Under the pieces are notes generated by a model. The model saw only the letters and a list, made by a program, of their open reading frames with translations, was not told the DNA's origin and searched no databases. The position numbers were made by a program, and so were the translations under genes. A stretch of DNA of 64,000 nucleotides from NCBI RefSeq assembly GCF_016861975.1, contig NZ_BOMB01000015.1, positions 152,123 to 216,122 of the forward strand, in the 5' to 3' direction. The DNA comes from Actinocatenispora rupis. GTDB lineage: Bacteria; Actinomycetota; Actinomycetes; Mycobacteriales; Micromonosporaceae. This document shows, one piece after another, positions 42,904 through 50,656 of this stretch (position 1 is the first letter of the stretch; each line of letters opens with the position of its first letter).

Positions 42904-44085
42904 GTGACAACCCAGACGGCGGCCGAGGAAAAGGACGCGACGGCCAGTCAGTACACCAAACCGCTCCGGCTGATCGCCGGACTGATCATGCTCGCCGCCG
43001 TGGTCCTGCTGGTGCTCGCCTCGGCGGCACAGTTGATCCCGTCCGGCGCCTACTCGACGTTCACCGGCAACGCCGACGGGCAGTTCAGCCAGTTCGTGAG
43101 CTGGGCGACGGTGCTGCCGCCGGTCCTCGCGGTGCTGCTGGCCAGTCACATCCGGCCGGTACTGCCGCAGGCGAAGCTGTTCGCCCTCGTCGCCCTGATC
43201 GAGTACGCGGTGATCATCGTGTTCGGGGTGGTCTGCCTGATCGGCGGGCTGCTCGGCGAGCTGGACTACGCCAACAAGCAGGGCACGTCGGTGATCGACC
43301 CGATCGCCGGGATCTTCGGCCGGCTCGCGCTGCTCGCGCTGGCCGCGGTGGCCGGGCTGTTCGTCGCGATGGTCTTCCGCGGGCTGAACGCCGGCGCCGC
43401 CCCGCGCCCCGTCTACGGCGGCTACGGCCAGCCCGGGTACGGCCAGCAGCAACCCGGGTACGGTCAGCCGGCCGCCCAGCAGCAGCCGGCCCAGGCGTAC
43501 GGCCAGCAGGCGTACGGGCAGCAGCAGGCTCAGCAGCAGCAGTACGGGCAGCAGGGCAGCTACGGGCAACAGCAGCAGCCGCAGCAGGGCCAGGCCGGCA
43601 GCTACGGCCAGTACCAGTACGGTGCGAACCCGGCGGCGCCCGCCTCCGGCACCCCCGCGGCCCCGACCTCGGGTACGCCGGCGGCGCCGACCTCGGGTGC
43701 CGGTGGCGCGGCGCCGACGTCCGGCGCCGGACAGCCCGCGCAGGGCGGGTACGGCTGGCCGAACCAGGGCGGCGGCTCGTGGCCGACCCCGGGTCAGCAG
43801 CCCGGTCAGCCGGCCCAGCCGCAGCAGGGGCAGCCCCAGCCCCAGCCGGGCCAGCAGGCGCAGCAGCAGCCCGGCCAGCAGGCGCAGCAGCAGCCGGGTC
43901 AGCAGCCGCCGGCGGCGCCCGGCCCGGCCACCTCGGCGTGGCCGACCGCGCCGGGTGCGGCCAGCTGGCAGCAGCAGGATCAGCCGCAGGAGCCGGCCAA
44001 CCCGGACGAGGGTCAGCGCACCCAGCTGATCACACCGGAGATGCGGCAGCAGATCGACCAGCGGCGCCAGCAGGGCAACCAGTAG
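42904..44085 (+). CDS. Four-TM membrane protein with long Q/G/Y/P-rich prion-like tail
   Basis: A 393-residue protein. The first ~155 residues hold four hydrophobic helices (~21-46, ~63-80, ~95-118, ~135-155). The remaining ~235 are of very low complexity: GYGQQQPGYGQPAAQQQP-type repeats, PAAPTSGTPAAPTSGAGG, then PGQQAQQQPGQQAQQQ, ending in the charged LITPEMRQQIDQRRQQGNQ. No catalytic motif is seen. GTG 42904 follows GAGGGGGAGG. The position between fbiA and whiB suggests an envelope or growth role, and the tail suggests self-association (inference). A strong terminator follows. Confidence 0.8.
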   Translation: MTTQTAAEEKDATASQYTKPLRLIAGLIMLAAVVLLVLASAAQLIPSGAYSTFTGNADGQFSQFVSWATVLPPVLAVLLASHIRPVLPQAKLFALVALIEYAVIIVFGVVCLIGGLLGELDYANKQGTSVIDPIAGIFGRLALLALAAVAGLFVAMVFRGLNAGAAPRPVYGGYGQPGYGQQQPGYGQPAAQQQPAQAYGQQAYGQQQAQQQQYGQQGSYGQQQQPQQGQAGSYGQYQYGANPAAPASGTPAAPTSGTPAAPTSGAGGAAPTSGAGQPAQGGYGWPNQGGGSWPTPGQQPGQPAQPQQGQPQPQPGQQAQQQPGQQAQQQPGQQPPAAPGPATSAWPTAPGAASWQQQDQPQEPANPDEGQRTQLITPEMRQQIDQRRQQGNQ

Positions 44086-44125
44086 GAGCGGGTCGGCGGC
44101 AACAATCCGCCGGCCCAGACGACCG

Positions 44126-44165
44126 ACGTGGCCCGGCCGGGATTCCCGGCCGGGCCACGTTTTTT
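44126..44165 (+). terminator. Intrinsic terminator with T tract
   Basis: A 16-bp perfect stem (ACGTGGCCCGGCCGGG and its complement) with an ATT loop, followed directly by TTTTTT at 44160-44165. It is the only classical stem plus T run I see in the window, 40 bases after the Q-rich protein gene, insulating whiB. Confidence 0.88.
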
Positions 44166-44295
44166 CGTACGCTCCGGCAAGATCACGGTTTCCGTCCTAA
44201 GTGGACGCACGCCGGGTATCCTGTGTCCGGTCACGTCCCGGCGTCCCCCGCCGTGTCGAGCGTGACGCCTAACGGGCCCATTTATCAGGTTCGGC

Positions 44296-44325
44296 TTGAC
44301 GGCGCACGCATTACACGCGTGTAAT
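44296..44325 (+). promoter_or_regulatory. whiB promoter overlapped by perfect palindrome ATTACACGCGTGTAAT
   Basis: TTGACG (44296-44301), 18 bases, TGTAAT (44320-44325). The 16-base perfect palindrome at 44310-44325 covers the end of the spacer and the -10. Its half-sites TTACAC/GTGTAA resemble BldD half-sites, although the BldD consensus has one central base rather than two. The untranslated leader would be about 130 bases. Confidence 0.65.
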
Positions 44326-44460
44326 TTCAGTGGGGACATTGGTAGGGCGCGTCGCTGGCGCTGCGATCGGAGGCGGGCCCGAGGACAACTGAACGGGGCC
44401 TTCCGCGTGGGGGGTGAGCGTCGGTGAAGTCGGCCGGCGCCGGAGCTAGGAGGCACGTAG

Positions 44461-44721
44461 ATGGACGGCCGGGAGACGGTGGCCGACCTGATGGAGGATG
44501 CGCCGGAATGGCAGGAGCGCGCACTGTGCGCGGAAACCGATCCGGAGGCGTTCTTCCCGGAAAAGGGGGGGTCGACCCGCGAAGCCAAGCGGATCTGCTC
44601 GCGCTGCGAGGTGCGCGCCGAATGCTTGGAGTACGCGCTGGGTAAGGACGAGCGTTTCGGCATCTGGGGTGGACTGTCGGAACGTGAGCGGCGAAAGCTG
44701 AAGCGTCGCGCGATCGGGTAG
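44461..44721 (+). CDS. whiB: WhiB-family iron-sulfur transcription factor (WhiB2/WhmD type)
   Basis: An 86-residue protein with all four [4Fe-4S]-ligand cysteines (C23, C46, C49, C55), the FFPEKGGSTREAKR segment between the first and second, and the GIWGGL turn (~67-72) followed by the basic tail ERERRKLKRRAIG. This matches the WhiB/WhmD subgroup, which controls septation and sporulation with WhiA in Streptomyces and division in mycobacteria. AGGAGG lies 8 bases before the ATG. The neighbours on both sides match the conserved whiB2 locus. Confidence 0.95.
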   Translation: MDGRETVADLMEDAPEWQERALCAETDPEAFFPEKGGSTREAKRICSRCEVRAECLEYALGKDERFGIWGGLSERERRKLKRRAIG

Positions 44722-44875
44722 TGCAGGCACGTCCGCACCGCCGGCCGTCCGGGCCGGCCGCAGGTTTCGTACGGACATGCCCCGGGGGTGGTGTGCAGGC
44801 GGCAGGGGACCTGCACACCCGTACCGGTCGGCGGGGGGTCGCCGGTCGGGTGCGGATGGCCGCACCGGCTTCCGT

Positions 44876-45328
44876 CTACTCGGGGTCGACGTCCTCGGGG
44901 TCGAGGCCGAGGAGATTCGCCACCTGCTCGACGATCACGTCCTTGACGAGGTCGGCGAGGTCCTCGCGGTCCACGGCGCGCAGTTCGAGCGGGCGCCGGT
45001 ACAGGACGATGCGGGGCGGGGCGCCGTCGGTGCCGGGATGGCCGGGCAGCAGCCGCGCGATCGGGACGTCGCCGTCCTCCAGGACGTCGGCGTCGTAGAC
45101 GTTCAGCGCGGGCGGCACGTCCTCCACGGCGAACTGGACGCCGGTGAGTTCCTCGGCGAAGCGCTGTTCGAGCAGCTCGACCGCGTCGAGCACCATGTCG
45201 TCGAACAGCTGCGCCCGGGTACGCGACAGTGGCAGGGTGGCCGGGACGAGCCGCCCGCGCAGCCCCCTGCCGCGGCGGTCCCGGCGCGGGCCGGCGGGCC
45301 GGTTCTTCTGACGTGGTGCGGTGCTCAC
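44876..45328 (-). CDS. Zincin-like (DUF1025) family protein, metal motif lost
   Basis: A 150-residue protein of the actinobacterial metallopeptidase family adjacent to whiB2. It has the basic N-terminus RRDRRGRGLRGRLVPATLPL, LFDDMVLDAVELLEQRF (~residue 40), RIVLYRRPLELRA (~103) and a C-terminal helix DVIVEQVANLLGLDPEDVDPE split at the usual motif site. Relatives have HE at the start of this helix and true zincins have HExxH. Here the corresponding residues read KD, so no zinc site remains. The GTG lies 6 bases after TACGCT (leaderless type). It is divergent from the DUF3499 gene. Confidence 0.75.
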   Translation of the reverse strand: MSTAPRQKNRPAGPRRDRRGRGLRGRLVPATLPLSRTRAQLFDDMVLDAVELLEQRFAEELTGVQFAVEDVPPALNVYDADVLEDGDVPIARLLPGHPGTDGAPPRIVLYRRPLELRAVDREDLADLVKDVIVEQVANLLGLDPEDVDPE

Positions 45329-45458
45329 CCGGTCAGCGTAGTGCGGGCAGCGCCCGGTGGCGGAGGGTACTCGGGGTGGCGCGCCCGGCGATTCTCGTAC
45401 GGCGTGTCGAGGGGCAACCGGACGAACGCCGCACGGTTGGGCGATACCGTGATCGGTC

Positions 45459-45839
45459 GTGAGGTCACCACGGCGCTGCACCCGGACCGGCTGCCCTAAC
45501 CCGGCCGTCGCGACGCTGACCTACGTCTATGCCGACTCGACCGCGGTGGTCGGCCCACTCGCGGCGTTCGCCGAGCCCCACTCGTACGACCTGTGTGAGC
45601 AGCACGCGACGCGGTTGACCGCGCCCCGCGGCTGGGACCTGGTGCGGCACGAGGGCGAGTTCGAGGCACCGGCGCCGAGTACGGACGACCTGGTGGCCCT
45701 GGCCGAGGCGGTGCGGGAGGCGGGGCGGCCGGTGCGCCGCGAGGAACCGGCCCGCGGTGACCAGCGCCTGACCGATCCGGCGGACGACCGCGAGCTGGGT
45801 CGCCGCGGACATCTGCGGGTGATCCCGCCGCCGGCCTGA
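45459..45839 (+). CDS. DUF3499 family protein
   Basis: A 126-residue actinobacterial protein. The N-terminus has CTRTGCPNPAVATLTYVYAD and later SYDLCEQHATRLTAPRGWD. The two Cys pairs (C-x4-C and C-x2-H) look like a small zinc ribbon. The C-terminal half is charged and probably disordered (RPVRREEPARGDQ). It corresponds to the gene beside pmmA/manB in mycobacteria. GTG 45459 lies 8 bases after TACCGT. Function is unknown. Confidence 0.85.
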   Translation: MRSPRRCTRTGCPNPAVATLTYVYADSTAVVGPLAAFAEPHSYDLCEQHATRLTAPRGWDLVRHEGEFEAPAPSTDDLVALAEAVREAGRPVRREEPARGDQRLTDPADDRELGRRGHLRVIPPPA

Positions 45840-45981
45840 CCGTCCGGTTCCTCCCCGGTACCGCCGGGTCGTGCGGTGCCGGGTGGACCTGGCGGGGCGG
45901 CGCGGAGATCGGTGTGCCGCCGGTGACCCTCAGTACGGCCGAGCGGCGTTACGGCCGGTGAACCCGTGGGAAGCTGGACGG

Positions 45982-46713
45982 GTGAGCTCATCGCCGCGGC
46001 TGGAGCCGGAGCTGTCGATCGAGGAGATCCGACGCACCGGGCCGCTCGTCGACGCCATCTACGCCGACATCCTCAGCCCGTCGTTCCCGCCGGCCGAGCT
46101 GACCACGCTGGCCGCGCTGCGGGCCGGGATCACCGCCGGTACGACGACGGTCGCCGTGGCACTCGACGCCGCGCGTACGCCGTGGGGGGCGGCGGTGGGC
46201 GAGTGGTACCCGGAGGCCCGGGTGATGTTGCTGGGGTACATGGCGGCGCGGCCGGGCAACCGCGGTCTGGGGGTGGGCCGGGAGCTGCTGGCGCAGTCGA
46301 TCCGCGCCTGGGCCGGGCGGTACGCGCCGTGCCTGGTGCTGGCGGAGGTCGAGCGGCCGGACGCGCACCGGGCGTCGCTGGCGCACGGCGACCCGACCGC
46401 GCGGCTCCGCTTCTACCAGCGGTACGGGGCGCGTGCCCTGGACCTGCCGTACTTCCAGCCCGCGCTGCGCGCGGACGAGGAGCGGGCGTACGGGATGCTG
46501 CTGATCACGCTGCACGCGGAGGACCGGTTCCTGATCGGGCCGGACCTGCTGGACGCGGCGCCGGTCCGCGCGTTCTGGGCCGACTACCTCGCCGGTACGG
46601 AGGGGCGGGTGGACGATCCGGCGGCGACCCGGCTGCGGGACGCGATGCGCCGCGACGGGATCCGGCTGCGTCCGCTGGACGAGTACCGGCGGGTGCCGGC
46701 GGCGGCGGGCTGA
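45982..46713 (+). CDS. GNAT-family acetyltransferase
   Basis: A 243-residue protein. The acetyl-CoA motif A is visible as LLGYMAARPGNRGLGVGREL (~residues 75-94, Q/R-x-x-G-x-G/A type RGLGVG), followed by RAWAGRYAPCLVLAEVERPD and RLRFYQRYGARAL (~145, motif B Y). Residues after ~165 form an extra C-terminal helical region. GTG 45982 has no clear ribosome site. The substrate is unknown. It is inserted between the DUF3499 gene and manB relative to the mycobacterial order as I remember it. Confidence 0.82.
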   Translation: MSSSPRLEPELSIEEIRRTGPLVDAIYADILSPSFPPAELTTLAALRAGITAGTTTVAVALDAARTPWGAAVGEWYPEARVMLLGYMAARPGNRGLGVGRELLAQSIRAWAGRYAPCLVLAEVERPDAHRASLAHGDPTARLRFYQRYGARALDLPYFQPALRADEERAYGMLLITLHAEDRFLIGPDLLDAAPVRAFWADYLAGTEGRVDDPAATRLRDAMRRDGIRLRPLDEYRRVPAAAG

Positions 46714-46851
46714 CGCTCCGCGGCGGTGCGTACGGGTGCCGGTGCCCGGCGTGTCCGGCGGGCACGCGACCTGGACCTCTACCGGCTCGCCGGTCGGCCG
46801 GGTCGGTACGCTGCTGGGCACAGGCGCGAGAGACCGACGGGAGTGACCGGC

Positions 46852-48216
46852 GTGGTGGATCTGGCCCAGATCGTGAAGGCGTACGACGTGCGGGGCACCG
46901 TGCCCGACCAGCTCAACGCCGACGTCGCGCGGGCCGTGGGCGCCGCGTTCGTCCGGGTGACCGGCGCGGAGCGGTGCGTCGTGGCGCACGACATGCGTAC
47001 CTCGTCGCCCGACCTGGTGGCCGCGTTCGCCGAGGGCGCGACCGGCCAGGGCGCCGACGTGGTCAACGCCGGCCTCGGCCCGACCGACATGCTCTACTAC
47101 GCGTCCGGCTCGCTGGACCTGCCCGGCGCGATGTTCACCGCCAGCCACAACCCGGCCAAGTACAACGGGATCAAGATGTGTCGGGCGGGGGCGCGGCCGA
47201 TCGGGCAGGACACCGGGCTGGCGGAGATCCGCGACCTGGCGCAGGAGTTCCTGGCGACGCAGCCGGCGCCGGCCGCGCGGCAGGGCACCGTCAGCGACCG
47301 CGACCTGCTCGCGGACTACGCGCGCCACCTGCGCACCCTGGTCGACCTGAGCGGCATCCGCCGGCTCAAGGTCGTCGTCGACGCCGGCAACGGGATGGGC
47401 GGCTACAGCGTCCCCGCCGTACTCGGCGACGCGAAGCTGCCCGCGCTGCCGCTCGACATCGTCCCGATGTACTTCGAGCTCGACGGCTCGTTCCCGAACC
47501 ACGAGGCGAACCCGCTGGAGCCGGCGAACATCGTCGACCTCCAGGCGAAGGTACGCGAGGTGGGTGCGGACCTGGGGCTGGCGTTCGACGGGGACGCGGA
47601 CCGCTGCTTCGTCGTGGACGAGCGTGGCGAGCCGGTCGCGCCGTCGGCGATCACCGCCCTGGTCGCCACCCGTGAACTGGTGAAGGACCCGGGCGCGACG
47701 GTCATCCACAACCTGATCGTGTCGCACGCCGTACCGGAGATCGTGCGGGAGCGGGGCGGCGTGCCGGTGCGCAGCCGGGTCGGCCACTCGTTCATCAAGG
47801 CGGAGATGGCCGAGACGAACGCGGTGTTCGGCGGCGAGCACTCCGCGCACTACTACTTCCGCGACTTCTGGTTCGCCGACACCGGGATGCTGGCCGCGAT
47901 GCACGTCCTCGCCGCGCTCGGCGGGCAGGACCGGCCGCTGTCCGAGCTGGTCGGCGAGTTCACCCGGTACGTGGCGTCCGGCGAGATCAACTCCACGGTC
48001 GCCGACCAGGCCGGCCGCCTCGCCGCCCTCCGCGACCGGTACGCGTCGGTCGGGGTGGACGAGCTGGACGGGCTGACCGTCGAGTTCGGTGACGGCGCCT
48101 GGTTCAACGTGCGGGCGTCGAACACCGAGCCGCTGCTCCGGCTGAACGTGGAGGCACCGACGCCGGAACGGATGGCCGAGGTCCGTGACGAGGTCCTCGC
48201 GATCGTCCGCGCCTGA
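46852..48216 (+). CDS. manB: Phosphomannomutase/phosphoglucomutase
   Basis: A 454-residue alpha-D-phosphohexomutase interconverting mannose-6-P and mannose-1-P. It has KAYDVRGTVPDQL (~residues 8-20), the phosphoserine loop FTASHNPAKYNGIK (~101-114, Ser in TASHNP), the Mg loop LAFDGDADRCFVVD (~245-258), the sugar loop GGEHSAHYYF (~330) and the phosphate-binding RASNTEPLLRLNVEA (~425). GTG 46852 is chosen because GGGAG sits 8 bases upstream; GTG 46843 and 46855 are alternatives. Confidence 0.93.
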   Translation: MVDLAQIVKAYDVRGTVPDQLNADVARAVGAAFVRVTGAERCVVAHDMRTSSPDLVAAFAEGATGQGADVVNAGLGPTDMLYYASGSLDLPGAMFTASHNPAKYNGIKMCRAGARPIGQDTGLAEIRDLAQEFLATQPAPAARQGTVSDRDLLADYARHLRTLVDLSGIRRLKVVVDAGNGMGGYSVPAVLGDAKLPALPLDIVPMYFELDGSFPNHEANPLEPANIVDLQAKVREVGADLGLAFDGDADRCFVVDERGEPVAPSAITALVATRELVKDPGATVIHNLIVSHAVPEIVRERGGVPVRSRVGHSFIKAEMAETNAVFGGEHSAHYYFRDFWFADTGMLAAMHVLAALGGQDRPLSELVGEFTRYVASGEINSTVADQAGRLAALRDRYASVGVDELDGLTVEFGDGAWFNVRASNTEPLLRLNVEAPTPERMAEVRDEVLAIVRA

Positions 48217-48246
48217 CCCGCGCCCGAGTCCCTGAGGAGAAGCGCC

Positions 48247-48441
48247 ATGCCCGACCCGACCACGCTGGACGACGAGCTGCTGGCGATCCTGGCCTGCCCC
48301 GACGAGCACCACGCGCCCCTGACGTACGACGCGGCGGCGCAGACGTTGACGTGCACCGAGTGCCACCGCGTGTTCGACGTGGTGGACGGGATCCCGGTAC
48401 TGCTGCTGGACGAGGCCCGGCCGGGGCCGGAGCAGTCATGA
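48247..48441 (+). CDS. Trm112-family small zinc-ribbon-like protein
   Basis: A 64-residue protein with ATG after GAGGAGAAG. LLAILACPDEHHAPL (~residues 11-25), TLTCTECHRVFDVVDGIPVLLLDEA (~33-57, described as C-x2-C then V-x-G-I-P-V-L) is the UPF0434/Trm112 fold. The three visible Cys (C17, C36, C39) plus a His may bind zinc. Trm112-like proteins activate methyltransferases or act as chaperones. The stop overlaps the next ATG (ATGA), so coupling to the SIS protein is tight. Confidence 0.9.
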   Translation: MPDPTTLDDELLAILACPDEHHAPLTYDAAAQTLTCTECHRVFDVVDGIPVLLLDEARPGPEQS

Positions 48442-49682
48442 CCGACGACGCGCTCCGGCGGTCGGCGGGCGACGCGGACCCGGGTACGGCCGGGGTCAGC
48501 GGCCACCGCGAGGTGGACGAGGCGCTGCTGGACGACCCCGCCCGGATCGACGCCGCCGACCCGGGGTTCATGCTGCGCGCGATCGCCTCGGGCGGCCCGC
48601 AGATCCGCGAGGCGATGGCGCTGGCGTCCGAGGCGGACCTGGCGTCGCTGGGCGACGAGGGCCGGCCGCGGTCGGTGGTGGTCGCGGGCGTCGGCACGGC
48701 CGCGCGTACCGGGGACATCCTGGCGACGGCGGCGGGTCCGCGGTGCCCGGTGCCGGTCGTGGCGCACCGCAGCGCCGGCATTCCCGGCTGGGTCGGCGCG
48801 GCCGACATGGTACTGGCCGTGTCGGCGTCGGGCCGCAGCCCGGAGGCGCTGGCCGCGGCGGAGGCGGCGGCCCGGCGTGGCGCGCGGCTGGTCGCGATCG
48901 GCGCGCCGGAGTCGGAGCTGGCGGCGCTGGCCGAGCGGGCCCGTGCCCCGTTCATTCCGGTACCGCGGCGGGCGCCGGCGCGGGCGAGCCTGTGGGCGCT
49001 GGCCGTACCGGTGCTGCTGGCCGGGCGGGCGCTGGGGCTGGTACGGATGGCCGAGGCGGACCTGGTGGAGGCGGCGACCCGGCTGGACGACGACGCCGAG
49101 CGCTGCAAGATCAACAACGATGCGTTCACGAACCCGGCGAAGTCGCTGGCGTTGGACCTGGCCGGTTCGCTGCCGGTGATCTGGGGGTCGACGCCGCTGG
49201 CCGCGGTGGCGGCGGGCCGGTTCGCCGAGATGCTCGCCGCGAACGCCCGGTACCCGTCGGTCTCGGACTCGCTGTTGGAGGCCGGCCGCGGCAGTGTCGG
49301 CCTGCTCGACGGCGTGTTCGGCGCGCTGGCCGAGTCGGAGCGGGACATCTTCGCCGACGAGCCGGAGACGCCGCAGGGCGGCCGGCTGCGGCTGGTGATC
49401 CTGCGCGACGACGGCTTCGAGTCCGGCACCCCGGCCGAGGACTCCGACAGCGACGAGCCGCCGGCGGTGGAGAGCCGCCGCGCCGAGGCGGTCCAGCAGC
49501 TCGCGGAGCGGCGCGGCGTGCGCTGCACCGTACTGCGAGCCGAGGGCGCCTCGCCGCTGGAACGGTTGGCGTCGCTGACCGCCGTGCCCGACTTCGCGTC
49601 GGTGTACCTGGCGCTCGCGCACGGCTTCGACCCGATGGCCGTTCCGGCGGTCTCCGAGATGAAGGACTTCGTCACCCCGTGA
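48438..49682 (+). CDS. SIS-domain phosphosugar isomerase-like protein
   Basis: A 414-residue two-SIS-domain protein of the bifunctional phosphoglucose/phosphomannose isomerase group. The first SIS core is VVVAGVGTAARTGDIL (~residues 78-93) and MVLAVSASGRSPEALAAAEAA (~125-145). The second half has SLPVIWGSTPLAAVAAGRF (~240), DDDAERCKINNDAFTNPAKSLA and YLALAHGFDP (~395). It is equivalent to mycobacterial Rv3256c, between pmmA and manA. An acidic linker (PAEDSDSDEPPAVESRR) is probably unstructured. It is likely regulatory or isomerase in mannose metabolism. Confidence 0.85.
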   Translation: MTDDALRRSAGDADPGTAGVSGHREVDEALLDDPARIDAADPGFMLRAIASGGPQIREAMALASEADLASLGDEGRPRSVVVAGVGTAARTGDILATAAGPRCPVPVVAHRSAGIPGWVGAADMVLAVSASGRSPEALAAAEAAARRGARLVAIGAPESELAALAERARAPFIPVPRRAPARASLWALAVPVLLAGRALGLVRMAEADLVEAATRLDDDAERCKINNDAFTNPAKSLALDLAGSLPVIWGSTPLAAVAAGRFAEMLAANARYPSVSDSLLEAGRGSVGLLDGVFGALAESERDIFADEPETPQGGRLRLVILRDDGFESGTPAEDSDSDEPPAVESRRAEAVQQLAERRGVRCTVLRAEGASPLERLASLTAVPDFASVYLALAHGFDPMAVPAVSEMKDFVTP

Positions 49683-49728
49683 GTACGCACCCCCGTGTCC
49701 CGTCGCGCCGGTCGAGAGGCGCGCGCCG

Positions 49729-50655
49729 ATGAGCTCGTCCGGTGGTACCAAGGCGGTGCTGGCCGCGCTCGGCGCGAACCTCGGCATCGCCGTCGTCAAG
49801 TTCCTCGCGTTCCTGCTGACCGCGTCGTCGTCGATGCTGGCGGAGGCGATCCACTCGGTCGCCGACTCCGGCAACCAGGTGCTGCTGCTGGTCGGCGGCA
49901 AGCGGGCGCGCCGCAACCCGGACCCCGAGCACCCCTTCGGGTACGGCCGGGAGCGCTACATCTACGGCTTCATCGTGGCGATCGTACTGTTCGCCGTCGG
50001 TGGCCTCTTCGCCCTGTACGAGGGGTACCACAAGGTCCAGCACCCGGAGGCGATCCACTCCTGGCAGTGGGTGCCGGTCGTGGTGCTGGTCATCTCGATC
50101 GTCCTGGAGGGCAACTCCTTCCGTACGGCGTGGCGCGAGTCGCGGCAGGCGCGGCGCGGGACGAGCGTCTTCCAGTACATCCGGCGGGCGAAGGACCCGG
50201 AGCTGCCGGTGGTGCTGCTGGAGGATTCCGCGGCCCTGATCGGTCTGGTACTCGCGCTGTTCGGGGTCGGGCTGACGCTGATCACCGGCAACGGCATCTG
50301 GGACGGCGTCGGCACGCTGGCGATCGGTGCGCTGCTGGTGTGCGTGGCGGTGTCGCTGGCGATCGAGACGAAGAGCCTTCTGCTGGGCGAGTCCGCGACC
50401 GCCGACAACGTCCGCGCGATCGAGGCGTCCATCATGGACGGTCCCGAGGTGGAGCGGATCATCCACATGCGCACCATGCACCTCGGCCCGGAGGAGCTGC
50501 TGGTGGCCGCGAAGATCGCGGTGCACCACGACGACACCGCGGCGCAGGTGGCGAAGGGCATCGACGCGGTCGAGGCGCGGATCCGCGCGGCCGTACCGAT
50601 CGCGCGCGTGATCTACCTCGAACCGGACCTGTACCGCACGGTCAAGGAGAAGTGA
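49729..50655 (+). CDS. Cation diffusion facilitator (zinc/manganese efflux, SLC30A9-like)
   Basis: A 308-residue transporter with six hydrophobic helices. AEAIHSVADSGNQ (~residues 38-50, metal-site H-x3-D in TM2) and LLEDSAALIGLVLAL (~164-178, TM5 site) are the CDF metal motifs, and HPFGYGRERYIYGF (~63-76) is the conserved loop. A C-terminal cytoplasmic metal-binding fold follows (IIHMRTMHLGPEELLVAAKI). The TM5 motif E-D-S-A-A matches the SLC30A9 branch. manA starts immediately after its stop (1-base gap), so manA may depend on its transcript. Confidence 0.88.
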   Translation: MSSSGGTKAVLAALGANLGIAVVKFLAFLLTASSSMLAEAIHSVADSGNQVLLLVGGKRARRNPDPEHPFGYGRERYIYGFIVAIVLFAVGGLFALYEGYHKVQHPEAIHSWQWVPVVVLVISIVLEGNSFRTAWRESRQARRGTSVFQYIRRAKDPELPVVLLEDSAALIGLVLALFGVGLTLITGNGIWDGVGTLAIGALLVCVAVSLAIETKSLLLGESATADNVRAIEASIMDGPEVERIIHMRTMHLGPEELLVAAKIAVHHDDTAAQVAKGIDAVEARIRAAVPIARVIYLEPDLYRTVKEK

Positions 50656-50656
50656 G

